A DNA stretch of 40,325 bases from positions 165,950 to 206,274 of the forward strand of contig FR882088.1 in assembly GCA_000434915.1 (NCBI GenBank), in the 5' to 3' direction. Shown piece after piece: positions 1-6,089 of the stretch; within the stretch, counting starts at the first letter, position 1; the number at the start of each line of letters is the position of its first letter. The stretch comes from Ruminococcus sp. CAG:563 (GTDB taxonomy: Bacteria; Bacillota; Clostridia; Oscillospirales; Acutalibacteraceae). Made by a program: the position numbers and the translations under genes. Below the pieces are notes generated by a model that was not told where the DNA came from, did no database searches, and saw only the letters and a program-made list of their open reading frames with translations.

Positions 1-230
1 ACTGCTGCGGGCGGTGTCTTTGTAACGAAAGTAAAAGTACGGTCTGCATAAACCGTAATAACAACGGGGATGATAAGACCTGCGTCGTTCTTTGTACGCT
101 CGTTGAATTCTTTTGTGAATGCCATAATGTTAACGCCGTGCTGTCCGAGTGCCGGACCAACGGGCGGAGCCGGTGTTGCTTTGCCGGCAGGGATCTGAAG
201 CTTAATAAAGCCTACTACCTTCTGAGCCAT
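1..230 (-). CDS. rplK: 50S ribosomal protein L11 (partial, 3' end beyond window)
   Basis: The first 76 codons of ribosomal protein L11 are visible; the rest lies left of the window. L11 forms the stalk-base (GTPase-associated centre) of the large subunit. The N-terminus MAQKVVGFIKLQIPAGKA, then PAPPVGPALGQHG and NIMAFTKEFN, is the conserved N-terminal L11 domain, including the proline-rich switch region. The start is fixed by GGAGGT eight bases upstream. It follows nusG in the usual order secE-nusG-rplK. The gene for its methyltransferase, prmA, lies in the same window at 16189-17115. Confidence 0.97.
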   Translation of the reverse strand, partial: MAQKVVGFIKLQIPAGKATPAPPVGPALGQHGVNIMAFTKEFNERTKNDAGLIIPVVITVYADRTFTFVTKTPPAA

Positions 231-250
231 TTCTTGCACCTCCAAAATAA

Positions 251-312
251 TGTGGTTCGTCGGAGCAATTTGATTGGAATTTTTGCTCCTCCCACAACGG
301 AGCCGAAGCTCC
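251..312 (-). promoter_or_regulatory. Structured nusG-rplK intergenic leader, possible ribosomal-protein autoregulatory site
   Basis: On the transcribed (minus) strand a short hairpin, GGAGC-UUCG-GCUCC (312-299), is followed by an element in which a 7-bp perfect stem (289-283 with 268-262, GGAGCAA/TTGCTCC) sits inside a flanking TGTGG/CCACA pairing (296-292 with 255-251). Both stems use the same GGAGC/GCUCC arms, so they can swap partners. It ends about 20 bases before the rplK start. Regulation by L1 or L11 is inference from its position; the structure is seen directly. Confidence 0.5.
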
Positions 313-364
313 ATGCCCCATAGGGACATATAAATCAAGCCCTGTGAGCTTAATTATCTTTTCA

Positions 365-925
365 TCAGTCGGAAATCGGTTCAACCTGATCAAGCTCAAG
401 CTCAACCAGCGTCTCCTTACCGAACAATGCGGAAACCGTAACCTTAACTTTGTTGTTATCAAGGTCAATTTCCTCTACCTTACCGGTGAAGCCTTCAAAG
501 ATTTCATCGGTGATGTTGACTGTGTCGCCAACCTCATACTTGACTTCAACTACCTTCTTCTCAACGCCGAGTCTGTAAACCTCTTCCTCTGTAAGGGGGA
601 TGGGCTTGCCCTCCGGACCTACGAAGCCGGTCGCACCTCTTGTGTTACGGATAACGAGCCATGCTTCATCGCTGATTTTCGGCATATCGTTTTCATCAAG
701 GAAAGTTGCAATTTTAACCATAACGTAACCCGGGAAGATTTTACGCTCAACCTCACGGGTTTTACCGTCCTCACGAACCTCGACGACGGTTTCGGTAGGA
801 ATCTTGACCTCAAAGATCTCATCCTGCATTTTGCGGTTTTCGGCAGCTTTCAAAACGTTTGTGGCTACTTTGTTTTCGTAGCCCGAGTAGGTATGAACAA
901 CATACCATCTGGCATCATTTGACAT
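365..925 (-). CDS. nusG: Transcription termination/antitermination protein NusG
   Basis: NusG binds RNA polymerase, modulates pausing and termination, and couples transcription to translation. The 186-residue length is normal. Near the N-terminus is WYVVHTYSGYENKV, the start of the NGN domain; KIFPGYVMVK and RNTRGATGFVG follow, and the C-terminal KOW domain begins at about residue 130 (GDTVNITDEIFEGFTGKVEEID). It lies 25 bases downstream of secE and 134 bases upstream of rplK, the standard Firmicutes arrangement, and probably shares the promoter at 1636-1664. Confidence 0.98.
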   Translation of the reverse strand: MSNDARWYVVHTYSGYENKVATNVLKAAENRKMQDEIFEVKIPTETVVEVREDGKTREVERKIFPGYVMVKIATFLDENDMPKISDEAWLVIRNTRGATGFVGPEGKPIPLTEEEVYRLGVEKKVVEVKYEVGDTVNITDEIFEGFTGKVEEIDLDNNKVKVTVSALFGKETLVELELDQVEPISD

Positions 926-950
926 TGCCGTTCCTCCGTCTCGCTGAAAA

Positions 951-1346
951 TTATTTAGCCGCTGTTGTGCTGCTGTCGGTTATTACATTGATTCCGGCCG
1001 TTGTTGTCTCAGAAGCGGTCGTAGTCTCGGCAACAGTTGTCGTTGTGCGGTTCTCTGCGGCAGTACGAAGTCCGTTAATGCCCTTAGTCAGTCCGAGGTC
1101 GACAAGGAATACGAGTACGCCGACGATTGCAATACAAACAATCGTCACAACTGTTCCCTTGAGGACTTCCTTGGCGTCAGGCCATGTGATCTTTTTGAGA
1201 TCGCCCTTGCTGTTCTTGAAGAAATTCTTTATGGCTTTGCCCATACGCACGAAAACATTGGGCTTATTATTCGGCTTCTTTGAAGTCTTCTCTTTTTCAG
1301 CCTTTGCGATTTTCTTAGCAGCTTCGGAACTCTCTTTCTTTGCCAT
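951..1346 (-). CDS. secE: Preprotein translocase subunit SecE with a Thr-rich C-terminal tail
   Basis: SecE is the small clamp subunit of the SecYEG channel. The N-terminus is Lys/Glu-rich and cytoplasmic, followed by the amphipathic helix ending in KKITWPDAKEV (the conserved W-P motif, about residues 53-63), then one membrane segment at about residues 65-88. Single-helix SecE proteins usually stop soon afterwards. Here about 40 more residues follow, rich in Thr, Ala and Glu (repeated TTT/ETTTA), which should lie outside the membrane. It sits between rpmG and nusG. Confidence 0.95.
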   Translation of the reverse strand: MAKKESSEAAKKIAKAEKEKTSKKPNNKPNVFVRMGKAIKNFFKNSKGDLKKITWPDAKEVLKGTVVTIVCIAIVGVLVFLVDLGLTKGINGLRTAAENRTTTTVAETTTASETTTAGINVITDSSTTAAK

Positions 1347-1364
1347 AACAGTTCTCCTTCCAGC

Positions 1365-1514
1365 TTACTTCGTCTCTTTGTGGAGAGTATGCTTCTTGCA
1401 GAATCTGCAATACTTGTTCATCTCCAACCTGTCGGGTGTGTTCTTTTTGTTTTTCATTGTGTCGTAATTGCGCTGCTTACATTCTGTGCAAGCGAGTGTA
1501 ACCTTAACTCTCAT
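1365..1514 (-). CDS. rpmG: 50S ribosomal protein L33, zinc-binding form
   Basis: The reverse strand encodes 49 residues starting MRVKVTLACTECKQRNYDT and ending HTLHKETK, a typical L33. Two CxxC pairs (CTEC near residue 9 and CRFC near residue 38) mark the zinc-binding (C+) type; paralogues lacking the cysteines are typically zinc-independent. GGAGGT lies 6 bases before the ATG. It is the first gene of the rpmG-secE-nusG-rplK operon. It was found by direct translation because it is short. Confidence 0.96.
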   Translation of the reverse strand: MRVKVTLACTECKQRNYDTMKNKKNTPDRLEMNKYCRFCKKHTLHKETK

Positions 1515-1557
1515 TTCGGCACCTCCATTTAACCGGTTTGCCCGGGATTTTAAGCCT

Positions 1558-1628
1558 CCCTCATACGGGAACCTACACCCTGTAAGTTCCTAAAAGAGGG
1601 CACAAAAAAAGAACCCTCTTTAAAGAGG
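1558..1628 (-). promoter_or_regulatory. 5' leader of the rpmG operon with mutually exclusive hairpins
   Basis: The predicted transcript starts beside a perfect 14-bp palindrome, CCTCTTTAAAGAGG (1628-1615), followed by GTTCTTTTTTT, which resembles a terminator. The second arm, AAAGAGGG (plus 1621-1614), is also perfectly complementary to CCCTCTTT further on (plus 1600-1593), which would place the U-run in a loop. That segment can in turn pair with GAGGG at 1562-1558. Between them GGAAC...GTTCC (1590-1568) forms its own hairpin. The layout suggests an attenuator or RNA switch. The trigger is unknown. Confidence 0.5.
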
Positions 1629-1635
1629 TACGATT

Positions 1636-1664
1636 ATTCTATCACAATAAGCAAGTATTGTCAA
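1636..1664 (-). promoter_or_regulatory. Sigma-A promoter of the rpmG-secE-nusG-rplK operon
   Basis: On the minus strand TTGACA (1664-1659), a 17-bp spacer and TAGAAT (1641-1636). The predicted start is near 1629, next to the leader palindrome. Confidence 0.88.
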
Positions 1665-1749
1665 GTAAATTTTGCTTATTATAATGTAAAACGACAATTA
1701 TTTTTGAAAGAATCAATATGTAGCGGTGATTGCGATTTTTAACCACAAA

Positions 1750-1783
1750 CTGCGACGCAGGAAAGGATATTCTTACGTCGCAG
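1750..1783 (-). terminator. Hairpin downstream of the 53-residue protein gene
   Basis: An 8-bp perfect stem CTGCGACG/CGTCGCAG with an 18-base loop. On the minus strand TTTGTGGTT follows; on the plus strand GTTTTT follows after six bases. It lies between two minus-strand units, so a terminator for the 1835-1996 gene is most likely, though the U-tract is weak. Confidence 0.45.
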
Positions 1784-1834
1784 AGAGCGTTTTTAATATG
1801 ATTTATTATACTATATTATATATGAATTTGTCAA

Positions 1835-1996
1835 TTAAAGGTCGTCCGCATCCTGCTGCGGCTTGACGGTCTCCGTTGAGTTGCCCGTGTAGCTGCCGAG
1901 AACGTCGGTTTCACTGCCGGCTTCCCAGTCGTTAACGATTGACTGAACCAGCGGAGAAAGCTTCAATTTTTTCTTTTTGTGTTCTTTCTTATCCAT
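1835..1996 (-). CDS. Small conserved-looking hypothetical protein (53 aa)
   Basis: The start is set by GGAGGTG eight bases before ATG 1996; longer readings upstream lack a ribosome site. The product begins MDKKEHKKKKLKLSPLVQ, a very basic N-terminus. A middle segment with DWEAGSETDVLGSYTG follows, and the C-terminus VKPQQDADDL is acidic. There is no signal peptide or membrane segment. The SPLVQ...DVxGSYTG...QDADDL pattern resembles small proteins I recall from gut Clostridia, but I know no function. It is transcribed away from the MltG gene. Confidence 0.7.
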   Translation of the reverse strand: MDKKEHKKKKLKLSPLVQSIVNDWEAGSETDVLGSYTGNSTETVKPQQDADDL

Positions 1997-2040
1997 AAAA
2001 ATCACCTCCAACAATAATATTTGCAGAAAGTACACTTTTA

Positions 2041-2069
2041 TTGACATAGAAACGAAAAAGATGTATGAT
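2041..2069 (+). promoter_or_regulatory. Sigma-A promoter of the mltG-PPTase-SGNH operon
   Basis: TTGACA (2041-2046), a 17-bp spacer and TATGAT (2064-2069), 39 bases before the first start codon. Confidence 0.82.
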
Positions 2070-2108
2070 ATACGAAAATGACCAAAACCGAATACACGAG
2101 GTATACAA

Positions 2109-2969
2109 ATGAAGTTATACAAAAGAATCACATTTTTAATGCTCTGCGCCGTGATAATTTTTTCTTTTGCGGCGTGCAATCCGGGGGATGGAATCCCTTT
2201 TTTGTCAACAAAAAGCAAAACGACCCTGCCCGATAACACCGTGACGGTAACTTTCCCTGAGGGCTACACAATAGTCCAGATAGCACAGAAGCTGGAGCAG
2301 AACAAGGTCTGCTCGGCTCAGGCATTTCTCGAAGCCTGTAAGAAGCCTGTTGCAGGAATTGAAATCGACAATGCGGACGACAGAGTTTTCCTCCTTGAGG
2401 GATATATTTTTCCTGATACCTATGAATTCTATCTTGAATCCGACGCTCAGTCGGTCGTTGACAAATTTATAGAAAATTACAATTCAAAAATTACCGACGA
2501 AATGAAGCAGAGAGCAAAGACGCTTGGCTACACGATGGATCAGATGATGACGCTCGCTTCCGTAATTCAAAAGGAGTGCGATGCCGACATTGACGAGTGT
2601 GCCAACGTTTCATCCGTTTTCCATAACAGGCTCAAGGATCCCGCATCGTTTCCGAAGCTTGAAAGCGACGTTACGACATTTTATATTTCACAGAGTCTTA
2701 AAGATGTTATCGGTTATCAGGACGGAGTTGCACTTGAAAATCAGAACGGTGAAGTTAAAAAATATATGGAGCTTTATAGCACATACTATCGTTCCGGACT
2801 GCCCGTCGGCCCGATTTGCAACCCGGGACTTAAGGCTATAAACGCTGCACTTCATCCGGCCGAAACAAATTATGTTTTCTTTCTTACCGATGAAAGCGGC
2901 GAACATTTTTATTATGCTTCGACGATCGCCGAGCACAATGCCAACGGCGTAAAAGCCGGACTTTTCTAA
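2109..2969 (+). CDS. mltG: MltG-like endolytic transglycosylase, lipoprotein form
   Basis: The YceG/MltG family cleaves nascent peptidoglycan strands at the membrane and sets glycan length. The 286-residue product starts with a hydrophobic segment ending FSFAAC, a plausible lipobox with Cys23. A LysM-like subdomain follows (TVTFPEGYTIVQIAQKL, about 47-63), then LEGYIFPDTYEF and the catalytic region ASVIQKE, whose Glu156 matches the family's conserved glutamate; Gln154 replaces the usual first Glu of the EKE motif. VFHNRL and GLPVGPICNPG complete the signature. Canonical MltG has a longer N-terminal membrane anchor, so the lipoprotein form is a variation. First gene of its operon. Confidence 0.88.
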   Translation: MKLYKRITFLMLCAVIIFSFAACNPGDGIPFLSTKSKTTLPDNTVTVTFPEGYTIVQIAQKLEQNKVCSAQAFLEACKKPVAGIEIDNADDRVFLLEGYIFPDTYEFYLESDAQSVVDKFIENYNSKITDEMKQRAKTLGYTMDQMMTLASVIQKECDADIDECANVSSVFHNRLKDPASFPKLESDVTTFYISQSLKDVIGYQDGVALENQNGEVKKYMELYSTYYRSGLPVGPICNPGLKAINAALHPAETNYVFFLTDESGEHFYYASTIAEHNANGVKAGLF

Positions 2970-2975
2970 TTGAAA

Positions 2976-3587
2976 ATGATTTATTTTTTTAATGATTATG
3001 ATAATTTTTCTGCCGAAAAATTTTTAAAATTTCTCCCGAAGAACCGACAGGAAAAATTCAACAGACTAAAAAGAAAAATTGACCGGGAAAACTGTGTTGT
3101 CGCTTATCTTTTGCTTCGTTTTGCGTTGAAAGAAAACGGAATTGAAAATTTTGAAATTGTTGTCGGTGAGAACGGAAAACCTTTTTTGAAAAGCGGTGAA
3201 ATATTTTTTAACATCAGCCATTGTGCCGAAGGGGTGGCCGTTGCGCTTGACACAGCGTCGGTCGGAATTGACGTGCAGGAAATCGGCGGCTTTAACGAAA
3301 AGGTTGCCAATAGATTTTTTGACGAGAGCGAGAATAAAAAAATTAACGCTTCGCCCGACAAAGCAAAAGTGTTTACAAGAATATGGACGCTTAAAGAAAG
3401 TGTAATAAAATGCGAGGGAAAATCGCTTGCGAATCTCGGAGAATTTTCTTTCGGAGATTACGAAAACATCTTTGAAAAATATGAGAAAAAGTTTTCGTGT
3501 TTAAGTGAAAAAAATGTTTTGGTTTCCGTCTGCGGAAACAGATATTTTGATAAAATAAAAAATGTTAAAACGGAGGACTTTATATGA
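2976..3587 (+). CDS. 4'-phosphopantetheinyl transferase, Sfp type
   Basis: This enzyme transfers phosphopantetheine from CoA to a serine of a carrier protein. The Sfp-type motifs appear in order: NGKPFL, FNISHC, VGIDVQEI (Mg-binding Asp) and WTLKESVIKCEGKSL (conserved W-x-x-K-E and Lys). The length of about 203 residues is normal. ATG 2976 is taken as start; an in-frame TTG at 2970 directly abuts the mltG stop and is an alternative. The stop overlaps the next ATG (ATGA). No NRPS, PKS or carrier protein is in the window, so the target is unknown. Confidence 0.9.
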   Translation: MIYFFNDYDNFSAEKFLKFLPKNRQEKFNRLKRKIDRENCVVAYLLLRFALKENGIENFEIVVGENGKPFLKSGEIFFNISHCAEGVAVALDTASVGIDVQEIGGFNEKVANRFFDESENKKINASPDKAKVFTRIWTLKESVIKCEGKSLANLGEFSFGDYENIFEKYEKKFSCLSEKNVLVSVCGNRYFDKIKNVKTEDFI

Positions 3588-4198
3588 AGATTTTGTTTCA
3601 GGGCGACAGCATTACCGATGCCGACCGTGACCGTGAAGATCCGCACAACCTCGGCAACGGATACCCGAAGGATGCGGCAAGATTTTTGAAAGAAAAATTC
3701 CCGGAGATTGATTTTGAATTTATTGACCTCGGAATCAGCGGCAATCAGACGATTGATCTTGTGAACAGGTTGCAGTCGGATTTTATCGACATTCAGCCGG
3801 ATATTGTTTCGATTCTCATCGGTGTCAACGACACATGGCACAGAGCCGATACAAGAGAGTGGCTCGACAACGCCGAGTTTGAAAAAAGATATCGCACGGT
3901 TCTTGAAGCGATCAAGACAAAGACAAATGCAAAAATCGTTATGATGGAGCAGTTCCTGCTTCCTGCCGAGGACAAGCTCTATTTCCGTGAGGACCTTGAT
4001 CCGAAGATTCAGATTACAAGGAAGCTCGCCCGTGAATATGCCGATATTTTTATTCCGCTTGACGGACTGCTTGCATCTCATATCTGCCACGAGAATTGGC
4101 AGAAGATTTCAGCCGACGGCGTTCACCCGACCTACGACCGCGGCGCAGAGGTTATCGGAAAGATCTATGCCGATTATGTCGGTGAGTTGGTTAAATAA
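3584..4198 (+). CDS. SGNH/GDSL-family hydrolase (cytoplasmic)
   Basis: The SGNH blocks are clear: GDSITD at residue 7 (nucleophile Ser), GISGN (about 48-52), GVNDTW (about 81-86) and DGVHPT near the end (catalytic Asp and His). These enzymes remove acyl or acetyl groups from sugars, lipids or thioesters. There is no signal peptide. The gene overlaps the phosphopantetheinyl transferase by four bases, so the two are translationally coupled and a shared acyl-carrier role is possible. The strong terminator at 4205-4249 closes the operon. The substrate cannot be read from sequence. Confidence 0.9.
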   Translation: MKILFQGDSITDADRDREDPHNLGNGYPKDAARFLKEKFPEIDFEFIDLGISGNQTIDLVNRLQSDFIDIQPDIVSILIGVNDTWHRADTREWLDNAEFEKRYRTVLEAIKTKTNAKIVMMEQFLLPAEDKLYFREDLDPKIQITRKLAREYADIFIPLDGLLASHICHENWQKISADGVHPTYDRGAEVIGKIYADYVGELVK

Positions 4199-4204
4199 AA
4201 TATT

Positions 4205-4249
4205 ACAAAGACTGCAAATGATTGTGTTTCATTTACAGTCTTTGTTTTT
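4205..4249 (+). terminator. Rho-independent terminator after the SGNH gene
   Basis: Stem ACAAAGACTG/CAGTCTTTGT (10 bp), one mismatch, then AAATG/CATTT, a 9-base loop, and a following TTTTTG. It is nearly symmetric and may also stop the convergent minus gene. Confidence 0.88.
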
Positions 4250-4258
4250 GAGCAAAAA

Positions 4259-4885
4259 TTATTGATAATTACTTATATTACAAGAGGCTACTCCATAAGA
4301 ATTTACTGTAACTGTATATTTCTTTCCAGCTTCGTAAATTTGCCCATAATTATCGTATAAGGTAAATGTTCCTTTTATTACCCAATGAAGACCATCTTTG
4401 CTTATTGTTTCGACGGAAAATTTTGTGCTTGCCAGATCCAATCGGCTATATTGTGATTTTGAACTTAGTTCAGAGTATAGTGCCCTTGCAGCCATTGCTT
4501 TCAATTCCTCTTCAGTATAGTCTTTTTCTTCGTCATCATCAGTGTCGTAATCATCGTATGAATTGTTCCAAGTTGTTGTTGAAGATAAATCCGGAGTTGT
4601 ACTTTCTGTTTGATTGCAGAGAATAATTACAGTTACAATAGATGCAATTAAGATAACTCCGACCGAAATAGAGATAACTGCAACTTTTTTGTCATTTTTT
4701 ATGCGTTGCCATAAAGTAAAAAGTAATGACTTGAATTGCAATAACAGTTTTTTACAATAATCTAAAGCAAAACTTATTTTTGATTTTAAAATTTGCGATT
4801 TTTCTTTTTCTTCAATTTCTTTTCCACAGCTTTGACAATATTTACTTTTTTCACTAATTTCAGCGCCGCAATGTTTACAATACAT
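4259..4885 (-). CDS. Zinc-ribbon single-pass membrane protein of unknown function
   Basis: The start is M4885, placed by GAGGTGG six bases upstream; upstream in-frame ATGs lack a site. The N-terminus MYCKHCGAEISEKSKYCQSCGKEI is a zinc ribbon with two CxxC knuckles. A basic stretch follows, then one membrane helix at about residues 67-92, then a Thr/Asp/Glu-rich linker (DDYDTDDDEEKDYTEEEL). The extracellular C-terminal domain of about 80 residues ends in aromatic beta-like strands. The function is not known. The promoter is flanked by two copies of a palindrome also present at the divergent XRE gene, so that regulator probably controls it. Confidence 0.8.
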   Translation of the reverse strand: MYCKHCGAEISEKSKYCQSCGKEIEEKEKSQILKSKISFALDYCKKLLLQFKSLLFTLWQRIKNDKKVAVISISVGVILIASIVTVIILCNQTESTTPDLSSTTTWNNSYDDYDTDDDEEKDYTEEELKAMAARALYSELSSKSQYSRLDLASTKFSVETISKDGLHWVIKGTFTLYDNYGQIYEAGKKYTVTVNSYGVASCNISNYQ

Positions 4886-4904
4886 TTCTTTCCACCTCAT
4901 TATT

Positions 4905-4920
4905 ATAACCAAACGGTTAT
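4905..4920. promoter_or_regulatory. Palindromic operator 1
   Basis: ATAACC-AAAC-GGTTAT, a perfect 6-bp inverted repeat with a 4-bp centre. It lies just downstream of the predicted start of the zinc-ribbon gene. It is nearly the same as operator 2, 55 bp away centre to centre. Confidence 0.65.
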
Positions 4921-4931
4921 ATATTAAGGTG

Positions 4932-4960
4932 ATTATAGCATAATAATGTTAATATGTCAA
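4932..4960 (-). promoter_or_regulatory. Promoter of the zinc-ribbon gene
   Basis: On the minus strand TTGACA (4960-4955), a 17-bp spacer and TATAAT (4937-4932): full consensus. Operator 2 abuts the -35 and operator 1 lies at the start of transcription, so a repressor at both would silence it. Confidence 0.85.
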
Positions 4961-4975
4961 TAACTAATTGGTTAT
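4960..4975. promoter_or_regulatory. Palindromic operator 2
   Basis: ATAACTAATTGGTTAT, an inverted repeat ATAAC/GTTAT matching operator 1. It touches the -35 of the zinc-ribbon promoter and immediately precedes the AAGGAG ribosome site of the XRE gene, where binding could also autoregulate. Confidence 0.65.
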
Positions 4976-4991
4976 AAGGAGCGAAAGTTTT

Positions 4992-5198
4992 TTGTCATAT
5001 TATCGCAGAGTAAAAGATTTGAGAGAGGATTCGGATTATACGCAAAAATATGTTTCGGATTATCTCGGAATGAAACAGCCTCAATACAGCCGATACGAAA
5101 ACGGTTACCGTGACCTGCCGACCGATGTGCTGATTGCATTGGCGAAGCTTTATAACACCTCGACCGATTACATTTTGGGATTGACAAACAAAAAATAA
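4992..5198 (+). CDS. XRE-family transcriptional regulator (68 aa)
   Basis: A single helix-turn-helix domain: MSYYRRVKDLRED, then YTQKYVSDYLGMKQPQYSRYENG (helices 2 and 3) and DVLIALAKLYNTSTDYILGLT, the usual XRE/Cro-CI end. The chosen start is TTG 4992, ten bases after AAGGAG (4976-4981); a longer TTG reading from 4968 would run through the operator and ribosome site. The gene diverges from the zinc-ribbon gene and shares two matching palindromes with it, suggesting one repressor and one target. It ends at a strong hairpin. Confidence 0.88.
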   Translation: MSYYRRVKDLREDSDYTQKYVSDYLGMKQPQYSRYENGYRDLPTDVLIALAKLYNTSTDYILGLTNKK

Positions 5199-5242
5199 AA
5201 TCGCAGATTTTCGGAGCAGTTTCCGTTAATCTGCGATTTTTT
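5197..5242. terminator. Bidirectional terminator between XRE gene and murI
   Basis: AAAATCGCAGATT pairs with AATCTGCGATTTT; T-runs occur on both strands, serving the convergent XRE gene and murI. Confidence 0.88.
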
Positions 5243-5255
5243 ATGCGGTATTCTT

Positions 5256-6074
5256 TTATTCTTCGATATCAACCTGTTCGACTGTGCCGCCGAGGGCATT
5301 GCCCATAAATATCAGGGCGTGCTTTTCAAAATCCTCTGCATTGTCGCTGACGAAATATTTCCGTTCGCTTATTTTTGAGTTGCTGAGTAGATTTCTTTCT
5401 CCGAGACCTTTTTTCAGTTCCTCTGCCGCCGCAACCGATGAGCTGATGACTGTAACTTCGCCGCCCATAATCTCGGTTATAATGTCATAAAGCAGGGGAT
5501 AGTGAGTACAGCCGAGAACGAGAGTGTCAATGCCCTGTTTCTTCAGCGGAGTGAGGTATTCACGCAAAACCTCCTCGATGACCTGATCTCCCTTTTTGAA
5601 ACGTCCTTCTTCAACGAGCGGAACGAGAAGCGGACACGCAAGGCTTATAACCTGTGCGTCGGAATCAAAGCTGTGTATCGTCTTTTCGTATGCGCCGCTG
5701 TTGACCGTTGCGTTGGTGGCAATTACACCGATTCTTTTATTTTTTGTCAGCTTTGCCGCTTTCTTAGCCGCAGGAGCAACAACGCCGTAAACAGGGATAT
5801 CGCTGTAGTTTTTTTCAACCGTATCTCTTGCTGCCGAGTCTGCCGTGTTGCAGGCGATAACTATTGCTTTGATATTAAATCTGCTGAGGAATTTTACATC
5901 GCTGAGAACGTATTCGGTTATCTGTTCCTTTGAGCGTGTCCCATAGGGAACGTGAGCCGTGTCGCCGAAGTAAATTATGTTTTCGTTCGGCATTGTTTCG
6001 ACTATGCTTTTAACGACGGTCAGTCCGCCGATTCCCGAGTCGAAAACGCCGATGTATTTCTCTTTTTCTGTCAT
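5256..6074 (-). CDS. murI: Glutamate racemase
   Basis: MurI makes D-glutamate for peptidoglycan. The 272-residue length is normal. The N-terminus has GVFDSGIGGLTV and YFGDTAHVPYG. The two catalytic cysteines lie in VIACNTADS (about residue 73) and LGCTHYPLL (about 188). It starts 15 bases after murD ends, so the two cell-wall genes form an operon transcribed from the promoter at 7481-7509. Confidence 0.97.
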   Translation of the reverse strand: MTEKEKYIGVFDSGIGGLTVVKSIVETMPNENIIYFGDTAHVPYGTRSKEQITEYVLSDVKFLSRFNIKAIVIACNTADSAARDTVEKNYSDIPVYGVVAPAAKKAAKLTKNKRIGVIATNATVNSGAYEKTIHSFDSDAQVISLACPLLVPLVEEGRFKKGDQVIEEVLREYLTPLKKQGIDTLVLGCTHYPLLYDIITEIMGGEVTVISSSVAAAEELKKGLGERNLLSNSKISERKYFVSDNAEDFEKHALIFMGNALGGTVEQVDIEE

Positions 6075-6089
6075 ATTTTTCCTTTCGGT

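Noticed and set aside
344..922. 192-codon ORF on the plus strand
   Set aside because: It is the exact antisense of nusG and has no ribosome site or family similarity.
2976..3587. Biosynthetic cluster (NRPS/PKS) around the Sfp-type transferase
   Set aside because: No carrier, adenylation or ketosynthase domains occur in the window.
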